Of a stretch of DNA of 64,000 nt, positions 7,958 through 17,452 are shown in pieces. The position numbers were made by a program, and so were the translations under genes. The notes beneath the pieces were generated by a model. That model did no database searches. It was not told where the DNA came from and was given only the letters and a program-made list of their open reading frames with translations. The DNA lies in assembly GCF_003574475.2 (NCBI RefSeq), contig NZ_QLIS02000001.1, positions 558,001 to 622,000 on the forward strand. The letters are read 5' to 3'. Positions within the stretch are counted from its first letter, which is position 1, and each line of letters starts with the position of its first letter. The stretch is from Pseudofrancisella aestuarii (GTDB lineage: Bacteria > Pseudomonadota > Gammaproteobacteria > Francisellales > Francisellaceae).

Positions 7958-7987
7958 ATGATAATTAGTATATCATCATGATTTCAA
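7958..7987 (-). promoter_or_regulatory. Candidate promoter driving the cassette pair
   Basis: On the minus strand, TTGAAA (7987-7982) and TATCAT (7963-7958) are separated by 18 bp, about 38 bp before the HEPN-like start codon. Each hexamer matches the sigma-70 consensus at five of six positions. It lies outside cassette 1, in the host-like AT-rich segment, so the inserted cassettes may use a resident promoter. The remaining 7988-8149 contains nothing else I can support. Confidence 0.4.
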
Positions 7988-8149
7988 ACCACTAAATAAA
8001 ATAATAATAACAAAACACATAATAGATAGACATTTTAACTACACATAATATTAGTATGATAATTTATTTAATTTTACTTGTGCTCTTCATAATTTTCTCA
8101 TATAGAAATCACTTACAAACTTTTTATCCCAGCATTTTAAACATACTGA

Positions 8150-9073
8150 CTATATGATAGATAACTCTGAAATATCTTTTATATTTTCAAGACTCATAAT
8201 TAGCCTATCAAAACCAAGTGCTACTCCTGAGCATTCTGGAATATTATCTAAAGACTCTAAAAGTTTTATATCTTTCTCAAGAAGTTTTTTACCTTGAATT
8301 TTTCTAGTCTCTAAATCTTTATCAAACCTCTTTTGTTGCTCTGACTTATCAATAAGCTCATAGTATCCATTTGCAAGCTCAACACCACCACAAAACACTT
8401 CAAATCTTGCAGCAACAAACTGATTATTCTTATCCAATACTTTCTTTGCTAAAGCTGATTGATGAATAGTATAGTCATATACGAAATAAACCGTTTTTTC
8501 TTGACTAAGCTCTTTTTCAATATTAAAGCTAAACAAAATATCTAAACAATCTGCAATTGTTAGCTCACCTGCTCCTTGAATATCTCCAGCAACTTGTTTA
8601 ACAAGCTGCAATAACTCATACAAACTAGTTACATGAGGATTTATATTAAAATATTTCTCAAAAGCTTCTTGGTAGCTTATGTACTTAAATTTAAGATCAG
8701 GTTTTAGAGATAAAAACATTTGTTTTATTTCTCTCATTAATTGAAAATAATCAATACCAACTCTATACCACTCCACCATAGTAAACTCATGATTATGAAG
8801 CTTACCGCAAGGCTCATCTCTAAAAGCTTTACATATCTGATAAATACTACCACTACCTGCAGCTAGAAGTCTTTTCATCGCATACTCTGGGGAGCTTTGT
8901 AAATATCTCTTTCCACTGATGGTATCTATACTAAACACATCTATAAAAGGGTCTGTAACACCATAATCATAAGCTAATGGCGTATCTACCTCTAAAACAT
9001 TTAATTTGCTAAAATACTCTCGCAACTTTGCTAAATACTCTGCTCTTTTTTTTATATTAATTAGACTCATCAA
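8150..9073 (-). CDS. epmA: Elongation factor P--(R)-beta-lysine ligase EpmA (GenX/PoxA)
   Basis: 307 residues resembling the catalytic domain of class II lysyl-tRNA synthetase without the anticodon-binding domain, the EpmA/PoxA architecture. Motif 2 is FRDEPCGKLHNHEFTMVEWYR (about 83-104, read in two halves FRDEPCG and HNHEFTMVEWYR). Motif 3 is GVALGFDRLIM near the C-terminus. EpmA attaches beta-lysine to a conserved lysine of EF-P, which relieves ribosome stalling at polyproline. It is the last gene of the perM-recJ-birA-epmA operon and overlaps birA by 17 bp. The ORF has two leading methionines and either could start. Confidence 0.9.
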   Translation of the reverse strand: MMSLINIKKRAEYLAKLREYFSKLNVLEVDTPLAYDYGVTDPFIDVFSIDTISGKRYLQSSPEYAMKRLLAAGSGSIYQICKAFRDEPCGKLHNHEFTMVEWYRVGIDYFQLMREIKQMFLSLKPDLKFKYISYQEAFEKYFNINPHVTSLYELLQLVKQVAGDIQGAGELTIADCLDILFSFNIEKELSQEKTVYFVYDYTIHQSALAKKVLDKNNQFVAARFEVFCGGVELANGYYELIDKSEQQKRFDKDLETRKIQGKKLLEKDIKLLESLDNIPECSGVALGFDRLIMSLENIKDISELSII

Positions 9074-9848
9074 GAACCTTAAGCTTATTAATTTTAGCTA
9101 TATCAACCATTAAAGTGCCTCTGGACATTTCTAAGATCAATTGCATATCTTTATTTATTCCTTTTGAAATTCCTTTATATACATCTTCACCATCATTGAA
9201 ACTTATTAACTTTCCGAATGTATAATCATATTTCTCAAATGATTTAATAATTTCCAGTATATTAATTTCCTGATTTAAAGAATTCATTAAATTAGAAATC
9301 AGCTCTACTAAAAGCTTAGATGAATTAACTTCTTTATTATTTATTAAAAAAACTGATGTCCAGTCTCTATCAATTTCCTCTTCTAAACTATCTATATTAA
9401 CGTTTATCCCAACACCAATTATGATATCAAAACTATTTCTAGTTATATTTTTTGTCTCTATCAATATTCCGGCTATTTTCTTATCTTTAAAATAAATATC
9501 ATTAGGTAATTTAACTTTTAAAAATTTGCGTAAATCTTCATTTATAACGCTTTCTATAGTCTTAACTACTGATATAGCTATTAATAGACTAACAATAGGT
9601 AACTTTTCTAAACTAATACTTACTTTTGATGCTAAGGTTGCATATATATTATCTCTACCTGAAGATACCCATCTTGAGCCTCTCCGCCCTTTACCACTAG
9701 TCTGCACATCTGTAAAACAAAGGTGATATTTATGAGTGAGTTTTTTTTCTGATAAATATAAATTCGTTGACTCTATCTGAGGAAAATATTCTATATCTAT
9801 ATCCTCTATTTCTTTTAAAGATTTTTCTATAAAACTATAGTCTTTCAT
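9057..9848 (-). CDS. birA: Biotin--protein ligase, class I (no repressor domain)
   Basis: 263 residues. The catalytic domain shows QIESTNLYL, then SGKGRRGSRW (GKGRRG at 52-57, the biotinyl-AMP loop), then KLPNDIYFKDKKIAGILIE, with the catalytic lysine in KIAGILIE. The enzyme makes biotinyl-AMP and biotinylates acetyl-CoA carboxylase BCCP. The N-terminal winged helix of E. coli BirA is absent, so it should not repress biotin genes. It overlaps recJ by 14 bp and epmA by 17 bp. Confidence 0.92.
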   Translation of the reverse strand: MKDYSFIEKSLKEIEDIDIEYFPQIESTNLYLSEKKLTHKYHLCFTDVQTSGKGRRGSRWVSSGRDNIYATLASKVSISLEKLPIVSLLIAISVVKTIESVINEDLRKFLKVKLPNDIYFKDKKIAGILIETKNITRNSFDIIIGVGINVNIDSLEEEIDRDWTSVFLINNKEVNSSKLLVELISNLMNSLNQEINILEIIKSFEKYDYTFGKLISFNDGEDVYKGISKGINKDMQLILEMSRGTLMVDIAKINKLKVLDESN

Positions 9849-11583
9849 TTTGCATAATCTTTATATTTAGAGATAAATTAACGTTACCTAAAAATTCTTC
9901 TTTCTGTAACTCATAACAAGCTTTTACATTATCTCCTATAGAAAATTCTTCCGTGGAAATACTATCAGTCGCATTAAACCAAATAGCTTTTATGCTTTTA
10001 TTTTTCATTCTTAAGACAAGTTGAGCATGACTTTGGTCCTTACCAACAAATCTTATATTCTCTATAGTGAAATCATTACAAAAAACAGGCTTCTCAAACT
10101 CTCTACCAAATGGCTCTAATGAATCTATAATATCTAAAGTTTCAAAGTCTAACTCATTTTCAGCAAGTTCAAAATCATAATATATTCTAGGACCTAGCTC
10201 AATCTTAGAACTCTCCACTAACTTTGATATTTCTTGCTCAAATAAATCATAAAATTTACTATAATCCTCTTTTCTTATAGTCAGCCCAGCTGCTCCACTA
10301 TGCCCACCATATTTTATAATTAGATCATTTTCTAACTCATTTATAGAATCCAAAACTTTTTTAATATGGACTTCATCAATACTTCTTGCTGAACCTGATA
10401 TTAAGTTTTCATCCATCTGAGTTTGTGAAAAAATTATTATTGGCTTTCCAAAAGTATCTTTCAATCTACTAGCAGATATTCCATGCACTCCAGCATGCCC
10501 ATCATCTAACAATATACATAAAGAATTCTTACTTTCATTAAGCTCTTTTGCTTTATTTAAAGCTTCTGCAGATATTTGTTTCTGAATCTGTTTTCTTTCA
10601 TCATTTTGTATTTTTAAGCTTTCGAACTTTTGTTCAATATCTTCTTCACAGTCTGAAAGTAAAAAGTTCACAGAGCCTAATGCATCAGCAACTCTACCAT
10701 CACTATTTAAAATAGGAGCTACTGTAAAACCTATATATTGACTTGAAAATTTTTCTCTTTCAAAAACATCCCAGCATTTTCTTTTATTATTTTTTAATTG
10801 CTCAATACCTAACTTAGTAACTATCCTATTATTAAAGCTATTAGCCATACTTACACAATCTGCCACAGTACCAATAGCCACAAAATCTAAAAGCTCAATT
10901 AAAGAATGTGTTTTAGACATTTCTCTATTTTCTTCGATAAACTTTCTTCTTAAAGCAGCCATAAAAAGCCAAGCCACATAACAGCCTGCTATAGACTTAT
11001 CCGGAAATTCACACTCTTCTTGAGTAGGATTTAAAACTGCAACCGCACTTTCTGGTACACCTTCTGGAGGAATAGCATGATGATCTGTAACTATAGTATC
11101 TATTCCATTCTGCTTTAGAACTTTTATTCTTGGTTCATCTGTTGAGCCATTGTCAGCTGTAATTATCAAACTTGGTCGAATGTCATCAGTTAAAATTCTA
11201 TTCATTACAGATTCAGAAAGTCCATAGCCTTCTTTCATTCTATGCCCAATATATGAACGTATTTTCTGTGGATTATATCCAAAGATATTAGTCAAAGCTT
11301 CATAGAAAATTGCTTGAGATGTTTGGCCATCACAATCATGATCAGTTTCTAAACCTATCACCTCATTATTAACTATAGCCTGATATAGTCTATCAACAGC
11401 TTTGTCTATATCTTTAAATAAAAATGGCGAGGAAATATTTTTAATAGAAAAGTCTAAGCTTTTTTCTAAACTTTCTAGATTATTTATTCTTGTAGCTATT
11501 AACTTAGCTTTAAATTCTGGTAATGGTTTTGATAATAGATATTGATAAACTTCTTCATTTAACAATTTCTGTAAAATTAGCAT
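9835..11583 (-). CDS. recJ: Single-stranded-DNA exonuclease RecJ
   Basis: 582 residues. A DHH phosphoesterase has its acidic metal motif TDHDCDG at about 80-86, TADNGS near 142 and DHH at 167-169. It continues into a DHHA1 domain (GHSGAAGLTI near 420) and a C-terminal OB-like part. The usual motif I is D-x-D-x-D, kept here as DHDCD. It degrades ssDNA 5' to 3' in recombination and mismatch repair. It overlaps the upstream AI-2E-family gene by 7 bp and birA by 14 bp. Confidence 0.92.
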   Translation of the reverse strand: MLILQKLLNEEVYQYLLSKPLPEFKAKLIATRINNLESLEKSLDFSIKNISSPFLFKDIDKAVDRLYQAIVNNEVIGLETDHDCDGQTSQAIFYEALTNIFGYNPQKIRSYIGHRMKEGYGLSESVMNRILTDDIRPSLIITADNGSTDEPRIKVLKQNGIDTIVTDHHAIPPEGVPESAVAVLNPTQEECEFPDKSIAGCYVAWLFMAALRRKFIEENREMSKTHSLIELLDFVAIGTVADCVSMANSFNNRIVTKLGIEQLKNNKRKCWDVFEREKFSSQYIGFTVAPILNSDGRVADALGSVNFLLSDCEEDIEQKFESLKIQNDERKQIQKQISAEALNKAKELNESKNSLCILLDDGHAGVHGISASRLKDTFGKPIIIFSQTQMDENLISGSARSIDEVHIKKVLDSINELENDLIIKYGGHSGAAGLTIRKEDYSKFYDLFEQEISKLVESSKIELGPRIYYDFELAENELDFETLDIIDSLEPFGREFEKPVFCNDFTIENIRFVGKDQSHAQLVLRMKNKSIKAIWFNATDSISTEEFSIGDNVKACYELQKEEFLGNVNLSLNIKIMQNERL

Positions 11584-12680
11584 AAATTTACTTTAGCTTT
11601 ATTCTTAATAATATGATGATCTCTAAACATATTCACACCAGACATAAATAATAACCCTAAAGGTATAGCAAAGAAAATTCCCCATAATCCCCAAATTCCA
11701 CCAAATATAAGAATTGCTGAAACTACTCCAACAGGATGCATATTTAAAACTTCAGAGAATAAAATAGGTACTAGTAAGTTTCCATCAAGAGCTTGAATTA
11801 TGAAAAATACTGTTAGCATCCATACTAAAGTCATAGTAAAGCCATATTGTAAGATACCGACCAATACTACTGGAATTGTAATAATAATCATTCCTATATA
11901 TGGAATAATCACAGATAAACCCACACCAAAAGCTAAAAGAATTGCATAATTCAGATCAAAATATGCAAAACCTACATATGTAAGTATTGAAACAATTATA
12001 AATTCAATAGCCTTACCTCTTACATAGTCTGCTAGTTTTGGTTTTAAATCATTCCATACGAAATATAAAGCACCATTCTCTTGTGGTAAGAAAGATTTAA
12101 ACCACTCGATAATCACAATCTTATCTTTTAAAAAATAGAAAACCATCAAAGGCACTAAAAATAAATAAATCAATGTTGAAAATATTACTGGCAATGTCAT
12201 CGCTGTATATTGAAGAATATATGATCCCATATTAGAACTAATAGCGTTCCAATCAATTGAATTAACTCTTTCTACAATAGCGTTTATTCTATGTTCTGTA
12301 AGAAAATAAGGGTACTTATGAGATAGCTCTTCCAAGCTATGCTTAAAAGTAGTCATAGTTTCTGAAGTTTGTTTGATAAACCCTATAGTTTGACTAACTA
12401 TAATAGGAAACAAAACAAATATAACAGATAACAATACCAGTAAGAACAATAAATAAACTACATAAACCAAAAAGGTTCTGTTTATTTTTGTATATCTGTG
12501 AATAATAGTTACTAATGTATCTAACAAATAAGCTATAACAAGAGCCGCTAATATTGGCGCTATGTAATTGCCCAAAAATGTTAATACTAAATAAAAAAAC
12601 AACATTAAACCTAAAAAGACTATAGGCTCATTATTTGAATATTTTTTCTGATACCACTTCTTTACTGTCTGTAAAAACAT
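11577..12680 (-). CDS. AI-2E/PerM family membrane transporter
   Basis: 367 residues with seven to eight membrane segments and the family's typical cytosolic loop in the middle (LEELSHKYPYFLTEHRINAIVE region). Conserved segments are PILAALVIAYLLDTLV near the N-terminus, LVPLMVFYFLKDK, and ALDGNLLVPILFSEVLNMHPV near the C-terminus. The family includes transporters of diverse substrates; the substrate here is not predictable. It is the first gene of the operon with recJ, birA and epmA, by overlap. Confidence 0.85.
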   Translation of the reverse strand: MFLQTVKKWYQKKYSNNEPIVFLGLMLFFYLVLTFLGNYIAPILAALVIAYLLDTLVTIIHRYTKINRTFLVYVVYLLFLLVLLSVIFVLFPIIVSQTIGFIKQTSETMTTFKHSLEELSHKYPYFLTEHRINAIVERVNSIDWNAISSNMGSYILQYTAMTLPVIFSTLIYLFLVPLMVFYFLKDKIVIIEWFKSFLPQENGALYFVWNDLKPKLADYVRGKAIEFIIVSILTYVGFAYFDLNYAILLAFGVGLSVIIPYIGMIIITIPVVLVGILQYGFTMTLVWMLTVFFIIQALDGNLLVPILFSEVLNMHPVGVVSAILIFGGIWGLWGIFFAIPLGLLFMSGVNMFRDHHIIKNKAKVNLC

Positions 12681-12860
12681 AAATAAAATTTAAAATACAT
12701 AAATAAAATTAGTAGAATTTTAACAGCTTTTGAAATTTTAGTATAGATGACATATTTTCTTTCAAAATATTTAATCTTAAGTTGCTATGAATTTTATTTA
12801 AAGAAAACTAAAGTAAAGATATTATTACTTATCCTAAATTATTAACATCCAAAACAATAG

Positions 12861-13499
12861 ATGTTTATCGACATAGTTACAATAATAAGTTTATTGTTAA
12901 ACCTAATTTTTGCATACAAGATAGTTAATTATAAAAAATCTGCTTGGATTATATTTATCTTATCAGCAATGATAAATATTTTAGCTGTATTTGCTTACTC
13001 AATAATTAATAATTATTTCAATACCTTTATACTAATGTCGATTTTGAATAGCGTTTTTTATATTTTTATTGGCCTATATAGTTACTATATATTTAAAGAA
13101 CAAATGGTTTCACCATATATACCAAAAAAAGTTAGAGATACAAAAACAATTCCTAAACATCTTGCTTTCATGCTAACTTTTATTGCGACATTCCAAATTG
13201 CTTATAATTTAAGCTTTCTAAATAGCTATATATCAACAGAATTAGGAATAATTATATTATTAAAACTTTTCTTATTTTTATGGGGGCTGATTCTAATTGC
13301 TAATCGATACTTCATAGGATTCTTATTTCTAAGTATAAATTATGCTTTTATGCTCTTATATAATGTCTATAACCAGTTTTATTATAGTCAATATTCTGAG
13401 GGATTATCTATTACAACCATTCTAAGTTCTTTTATTTTCTTAGGTATTTATTGTTTAATATTCTTTATAGGCTATATTAAAAATATTAAGGCTAAATAA
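12861..13499 (+). CDS. Multi-pass membrane protein, paralogue of the one at 43201
   Basis: 212 residues with about six to seven hydrophobic helices and no signal peptide beyond the first helix. I do not recognise a Pfam family. It shares a clear pattern with the protein at 43201-43857: [16 protein letters not shown] against YKLSKFKLSAWYIYLL, and [11 protein letters not shown] against ARGYFLGLLVL, at similar positions. The two therefore form a small paralogous family. It is transcribed alone and ends 8 bp inside the convergent dinB. Function unknown. Confidence 0.75.
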   Translation: MFIDIVTIISLLLNLIFAYKIVNYKKSAWIIFILSAMINILAVFAYSIINNYFNTFILMSILNSVFYIFIGLYSYYIFKEQMVSPYIPKKVRDTKTIPKHLAFMLTFIATFQIAYNLSFLNSYISTELGIIILLKLFLFLWGLILIANRYFIGFLFLSINYAFMLLYNVYNQFYYSQYSEGLSITTILSSFIFLGIYCLIFFIGYIKNIKAK

Positions 13500-14547
13500 G
13501 ATTCATACTTAATTGTTTTTCTTCATACTCATTTAATCTAACTCCTATTCCCAACAATCTAATAGGCATAGTCTGTTTTATATATATATCTTTTAATAAA
13601 ATAGTAAAACTATCTAAATTAAATTCTTTTACCTGTTTTGTGATACTGCTTTTAATAAAGTTAGTATCTGTTATTTTAATAAAAATACTACTTATCCTCT
13701 TAACATATTCATCAGAAATACGCATACATAATTTTTCATATAAAAATGGAATTTTCTCTAAACATTCATCTAAAGTCTTAAGATCATTGAGATATGTATT
13801 CTCAACACTTATTGATTTTCTTATTCTTTCTGAATTTACCTCTCTATTATCAAGACCTCGAGAATATTGATAGAGACTTGAACCTAGTTTTCCAAATTTA
13901 CTAATTAAAGAATCTAAAGATACCGCTTGTAACTGATAACAATATTCAATACCCATCACTTTTAATTTTTCTTGAGTAACTTTACCCACTCCAAAAAGTT
14001 TCTTTACATGTAAATTGTAAATAAAACCATCTACATCCTTAGGCTTAATAACATATAGCCCATTGGGTTTATTAATATCACTAGCAATTTTAGCTAATAA
14101 CTTATTTGGGGCGACTCCAGCTGAACTTGTTAATCCAGTTTCATCATAAATTCTTTTTTTTATTTCTTGAGCAATTAAAGTAGCACTATTTGAATACTCA
14201 CTAACATTTGATACATCTAAATATGCTTCATCTAGTGATAATGGCTCAACTTTGTCTGTTATAGAGTAAAATATTTTTCTAATATCATTAGATACTTTTT
14301 TATATTTCTCCATATTTGTATTTAGAAGTATAAGTTGTGGACATTTCTCTAAAGCAATGGCTGTTGGCATAGCTGAGCGAATCCCATATTCCCTTGCAAT
14401 ATAATTACAAGTTGAAATCACACCTCTTTTAGGATTTGTTCCACCAACTGCAAATGGTTTATCCGTAAGATAGCTATTTTCTTTTTCTTCAATCTGTGCA
14501 AAAAAGTAATCCATATCTATATGTATTATCTTTTTAACTCCGGACAT
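13492..14547 (-). CDS. dinB: DNA polymerase IV
   Basis: 351 residues. A Y-family polymerase begins [14 protein letters not shown] (first catalytic aspartates) and carries [12 protein letters not shown] near 100-112 with the second Asp-Glu pair, then a helix-hairpin-helix ([16 protein letters not shown]) and a little-finger domain. A C-terminal clamp-binding peptide is plausible (QLSMNLI). It performs error-prone translesion synthesis. Ends overlap with the convergent membrane protein gene by 8 bp. No LexA box is evident upstream by eye. Confidence 0.95.
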   Translation of the reverse strand: MSGVKKIIHIDMDYFFAQIEEKENSYLTDKPFAVGGTNPKRGVISTCNYIAREYGIRSAMPTAIALEKCPQLILLNTNMEKYKKVSNDIRKIFYSITDKVEPLSLDEAYLDVSNVSEYSNSATLIAQEIKKRIYDETGLTSSAGVAPNKLLAKIASDINKPNGLYVIKPKDVDGFIYNLHVKKLFGVGKVTQEKLKVMGIEYCYQLQAVSLDSLISKFGKLGSSLYQYSRGLDNREVNSERIRKSISVENTYLNDLKTLDECLEKIPFLYEKLCMRISDEYVKRISSIFIKITDTNFIKSSITKQVKEFNLDSFTILLKDIYIKQTMPIRLLGIGVRLNEYEEKQLSMNLI

Positions 14548-14615
14548 AAGAATTATTTTGAATATTTAAAAGCTTGATATTTATTATACATTCTTTGGAC
14601 ATGCTTATTACTTTT

Positions 14616-14644
14616 TTGAAAAACATTCTTAAAAGCTTTAGAAT
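14616..14644 (+). promoter_or_regulatory. Candidate sigma-70 promoter of the ferritin gene
   Basis: TTGAAA (14616-14621) and TAGAAT (14639-14644) are separated by 17 bp, each five of six to consensus. They lie 36 bp before the preferred ferritin ATG. Confidence 0.5.
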
Positions 14645-14679
14645 CATAGTGTAACAGCTTAAAAATGAGGAAAAAGAAA

Positions 14680-15165
14680 ATGTTATCAGAAAGATTAGTA
14701 AAAGCTTTAAACTATCAATTAAATTATGAACTAGAATCAGCAAACGTCTATTTAGCAAAAGCTGGGTATACGGCTTATCTTGGATTAGAAGGTTTTACAA
14801 ACTGGTTTATGATTCAATATGAAGAAGAAATAATGCATGCAAAAAAAATAAAGAAATTTATTAGTGACAAAGGGGGACGTATAGAAATCAGAAGCTGTAA
14901 AGCTCCTAAAAATGATTTTTCTTCCTTACTAGAAGTTTTTGAAGAGACTTTAACTCAAGAACAAGAAGTTACTAAAAAACTTTATGAAATTATGAATATT
15001 GCCCAAGAGGAAAAAGAACACTCTACAAAAAGCTTTTTAGAATGGTTTATTGATAGACAAGTTCATGAAGAAGCTACAGTTGGTGATATGATTAATAAAA
15101 TTAAATTAGTTAAAGACGCTGGCTTGTATCTTCTAGATCAAGAGGCTGGAAGAAGAGCTCTTTAG
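14680..15165 (+). CDS. ftnA: Ferritin (FtnA type)
   Basis: A four-helix ferritin-like iron-storage protein, 161 residues from the ATG at 14680. That start has GAGGAA about seven bases upstream; the earlier ATG at 14665 would put this Shine-Dalgarno inside the gene, so I prefer 14680. Ferroxidase ligands are visible in NYELESANVY (first helix), EEEIMHAKK (ExxH) and AQEEKEHS with later glutamates (HEEATV). The family oxidises Fe(II) and stores it in a 24-mer in the cytoplasm. No haem-ligating methionine pattern is obvious, so ferritin rather than bacterioferritin. It ends 4 bp inside the convergent racemase gene. Confidence 0.9.
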   Translation: MLSERLVKALNYQLNYELESANVYLAKAGYTAYLGLEGFTNWFMIQYEEEIMHAKKIKKFISDKGGRIEIRSCKAPKNDFSSLLEVFEETLTQEQEVTKKLYEIMNIAQEEKEHSTKSFLEWFIDRQVHEEATVGDMINKIKLVKDAGLYLLDQEAGRRAL

Positions 15166-16427
15166 TACTTCCCTTCTTTTCTGATTAGATAATTTAAATT
15201 ACCTAGAGCATAGCTTTGCATTGATAAGCTTGTTAAACCAGCATTATCAATTACTTCTTGTAATGTAATTTCACTTGATCCTAGCTTACCTGATTGTTTA
15301 CCTATTATAACTACTTCATCATTAACATTTATGTCATCAGCATAGTTTGTTATATCAACCATAGTAGTATTCATTGACATAGCACCTATAGTTTTAAATC
15401 TTTTTCCATTAATTAATACTTCTTGCAATTTATAAGGAACTCCATTTACTTTTCCAAAAGGTATATTTGCTAATACAGAATCTCTTTCTAAAGTTACTAA
15501 ACTTCCATAACCTACTGTATCTCCTTTTGAAAAAGGCATTTTTGCTGCAATGTGACTTTTAAATGATAGTAATGGCTTAAGTCCTTCTGGAGATTCTTTT
15601 TCTGTTTTTTCACCATATATTAACGAACCTAATCTAATCATATCAAAATGTGACTCTGGCATTCTTAGTGCTGCTGAAGTTGCTGCCATATGCAATATTA
15701 GATCATCTCTATTTAATCCACCCTCTTTTATAACCCAGTCTGTTTGGCTTTTAAACTTCTCTATACTTGCTTTTGAACTACTTAAATCATCAGCACCAGC
15801 ATTAGGGAAATGCGACATTATCCCAACTACTTTTAAGTTTTTTAGAGCTAAAATTTCTTTTAACTCTTTTTTCCCTTTTTCAGAATCTAAATCAACACCA
15901 TTACGCCCCATACCTGCTGAATTTAAATTTATATGTATCGGCACTACTTTATCATACTCTTTAGCAAATTCATTCATCTGCTCTGCTAAAGCTAAATTAC
16001 CAACCATTTCATTTATTTCACCATACTTATCAGAGTTCTTCAGAACGTCTTCAATTTCAGAAGGTGTCGCTTCTCTAAGTCTCATGATCGTACTAGTAAT
16101 TCCCTTATCTCTTAAAGCAAGCATTTCTGAGTTTTCTGTTACGCCGTAATATTGTATTCCTGCTTCTTTAGCAGCATTTGCTAAATTTGAAATACCATAA
16201 CCATAAGCATTTGACTTCATAACTGCCAGGATTTTAAGCTCTTTAGGAAACATACCTTGAATAAGCTTTAAATTATCATAAAAAGCTTGGCTATCTATCA
16301 AGATTTCATTAGGAGAATATGGTGAAAATTTCTTCTCACTATTTTCTGCATAAGCAAGATTCACTGACAATATTAGAGCAGCAAAAAAATAATAATATAC
16401 AACCTTTAAAACACTTAATTTACGCAT
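15162..16427 (-). CDS. Secreted alanine racemase / broad-specificity amino acid racemase
   Basis: 421 residues. A cleavable signal peptide occupies about 1-27 (hydrophobic core YYYFFAALILSV, cleavage after AYA). The mature enzyme is a fold-type III racemase: PLP lysine in AVMKSNAYGYG (Lys71), HINLNSAGMGRNG near 165-177, and the catalytic tyrosine in TVGYGSL (Tyr307). The signal peptide and the LNSAGMGRNG segment resemble periplasmic broad-spectrum racemases (Bsr type) rather than the cytoplasmic Alr. It would make D-amino acids in the periplasm. Whether it also supplies D-Ala for MurF precursors cannot be told; no second alr is in the window. Confidence 0.85.
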   Translation of the reverse strand: MRKLSVLKVVYYYFFAALILSVNLAYAENSEKKFSPYSPNEILIDSQAFYDNLKLIQGMFPKELKILAVMKSNAYGYGISNLANAAKEAGIQYYGVTENSEMLALRDKGITSTIMRLREATPSEIEDVLKNSDKYGEINEMVGNLALAEQMNEFAKEYDKVVPIHINLNSAGMGRNGVDLDSEKGKKELKEILALKNLKVVGIMSHFPNAGADDLSSSKASIEKFKSQTDWVIKEGGLNRDDLILHMAATSAALRMPESHFDMIRLGSLIYGEKTEKESPEGLKPLLSFKSHIAAKMPFSKGDTVGYGSLVTLERDSVLANIPFGKVNGVPYKLQEVLINGKRFKTIGAMSMNTTMVDITNYADDINVNDEVVIIGKQSGKLGSSEITLQEVIDNAGLTSLSMQSYALGNLNYLIRKEGKY

Positions 16428-16464
16428 AATTTTTCCAAATACTTATTAATATAAAATTAAATTA

Positions 16465-16483
16465 GATAAGAATAATTATTCTA
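16465..16483. promoter_or_regulatory. Palindrome upstream of the racemase gene, Fur-box-like
   Basis: A perfect 14-bp palindrome AGAATAATTATTCT (16469-16482) sits 42-55 bp upstream of the racemase ATG. The surrounding 19-mer GATAAGAATAATTATTCTA matches the classical Fur box at 14 of 19 positions in my hand alignment. In AT-rich DNA such matches are frequent, so this is only a candidate operator. Confidence 0.3.
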
Positions 16484-16554
16484 TATTATTTTATCTAAAT
16501 AGTTAAGAATTCGCATCAAAAATAGGGTTTAGATAATTAGGAGTAATTAAAGTT

Positions 16555-17304
16555 TTAAACTAAAAAAGGTAATAACAATCTCTGTGTATCTTTATCTCCT
16601 AATAGATATGCAGATAAATATTTTGATGAAACTTCAGCATCTTTATTTGCTATCATAGCTTTTAGTTCTGTTTTATCTTTATCTGTTAACTCATAATTAT
16701 TATTTTGTATCTTACATTCCAAGTCAAAAGGTAATGCTTCAGCATATCCGCCATCATAAGCTTTTTGTATATATAAGCATGCATTATCCCATTCTGAGAA
16801 AACTACAGCAGCGACTGCCATAGAATAATAAGCTTCTGCTGTGCCCACTTGAGTTAAACATGACTTTATTAACTTATCATCATTTGCAAATGCTCCTTTA
16901 AATGTACAATACATAACTTTTGCATCTTCATTTCCAGCATCTGCACTTTTCTTAATTGGCTGGAGTATTTTTTCATTTACAACATTATCTGAAATATTAT
17001 TTCTATCAGTAGAAACATAATTAGCCACACCAAGATATAAACCATATTTAGCCGGATCATTTTGATAAAGTTTTTCTAAAGATCTTAAGTCTTTTTTACC
17101 TTCTCTATCTTGTAGAGCTTCACCAAGACATACTTCATAAGCATAGTTTGATGTTGATTTTAAATATTCTATTGATGCTTTAGGTTGCTTCTTTGAACAA
17201 TAATACTGACTATGCAAAAATGACTTTGCAGAATCTATTGCAGAATTTGAATACCCAACACTAAAAAATGTCATTAAAAACAAAGAGAATAATATTTTTT
17301 TCAT
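16555..17304 (-). CDS. Secreted Sel1/TPR-like protein of unknown function
   Basis: 249 residues with a signal peptide (MKKILFSLFLMTFFSVGYSN, cleavage near residue 19-22). The rest is helical with short repeat-like units (YLGVANY, SADAGNEDAKVMYCTF, AYDGGYAEALPF) reminiscent of Sel1-type repeats, and several cysteines that could pair in the periplasm. I do not recognise the family. It is transcribed alone between malQ and the racemase gene. Confidence 0.65.
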   Translation of the reverse strand: MKKILFSLFLMTFFSVGYSNSAIDSAKSFLHSQYYCSKKQPKASIEYLKSTSNYAYEVCLGEALQDREGKKDLRSLEKLYQNDPAKYGLYLGVANYVSTDRNNISDNVVNEKILQPIKKSADAGNEDAKVMYCTFKGAFANDDKLIKSCLTQVGTAEAYYSMAVAAVVFSEWDNACLYIQKAYDGGYAEALPFDLECKIQNNNYELTDKDKTELKAMIANKDAEVSSKYLSAYLLGDKDTQRLLLPFLV

Positions 17305-17452
17305 CTATCCACCAGCACAAATATTTTTAACACAATATAACAAAGCGACTTACCCAAACAACACGGCTTTTCAAACATCATAGCAAACTTATTGCTGTTA
17401 ATCTATAAAGTTAATTAGTGAAAATATTTACTAAATTAGATGAATATATTTA

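Noticed and set aside
14534-14758. Minus-strand ORF of 74 codons across the dinB-ferritin gap
   Set aside because: It lies mostly antisense to the ferritin N-terminus and promoter, has no ribosome-binding site, and reads as low-complexity hydrophobic sequence.
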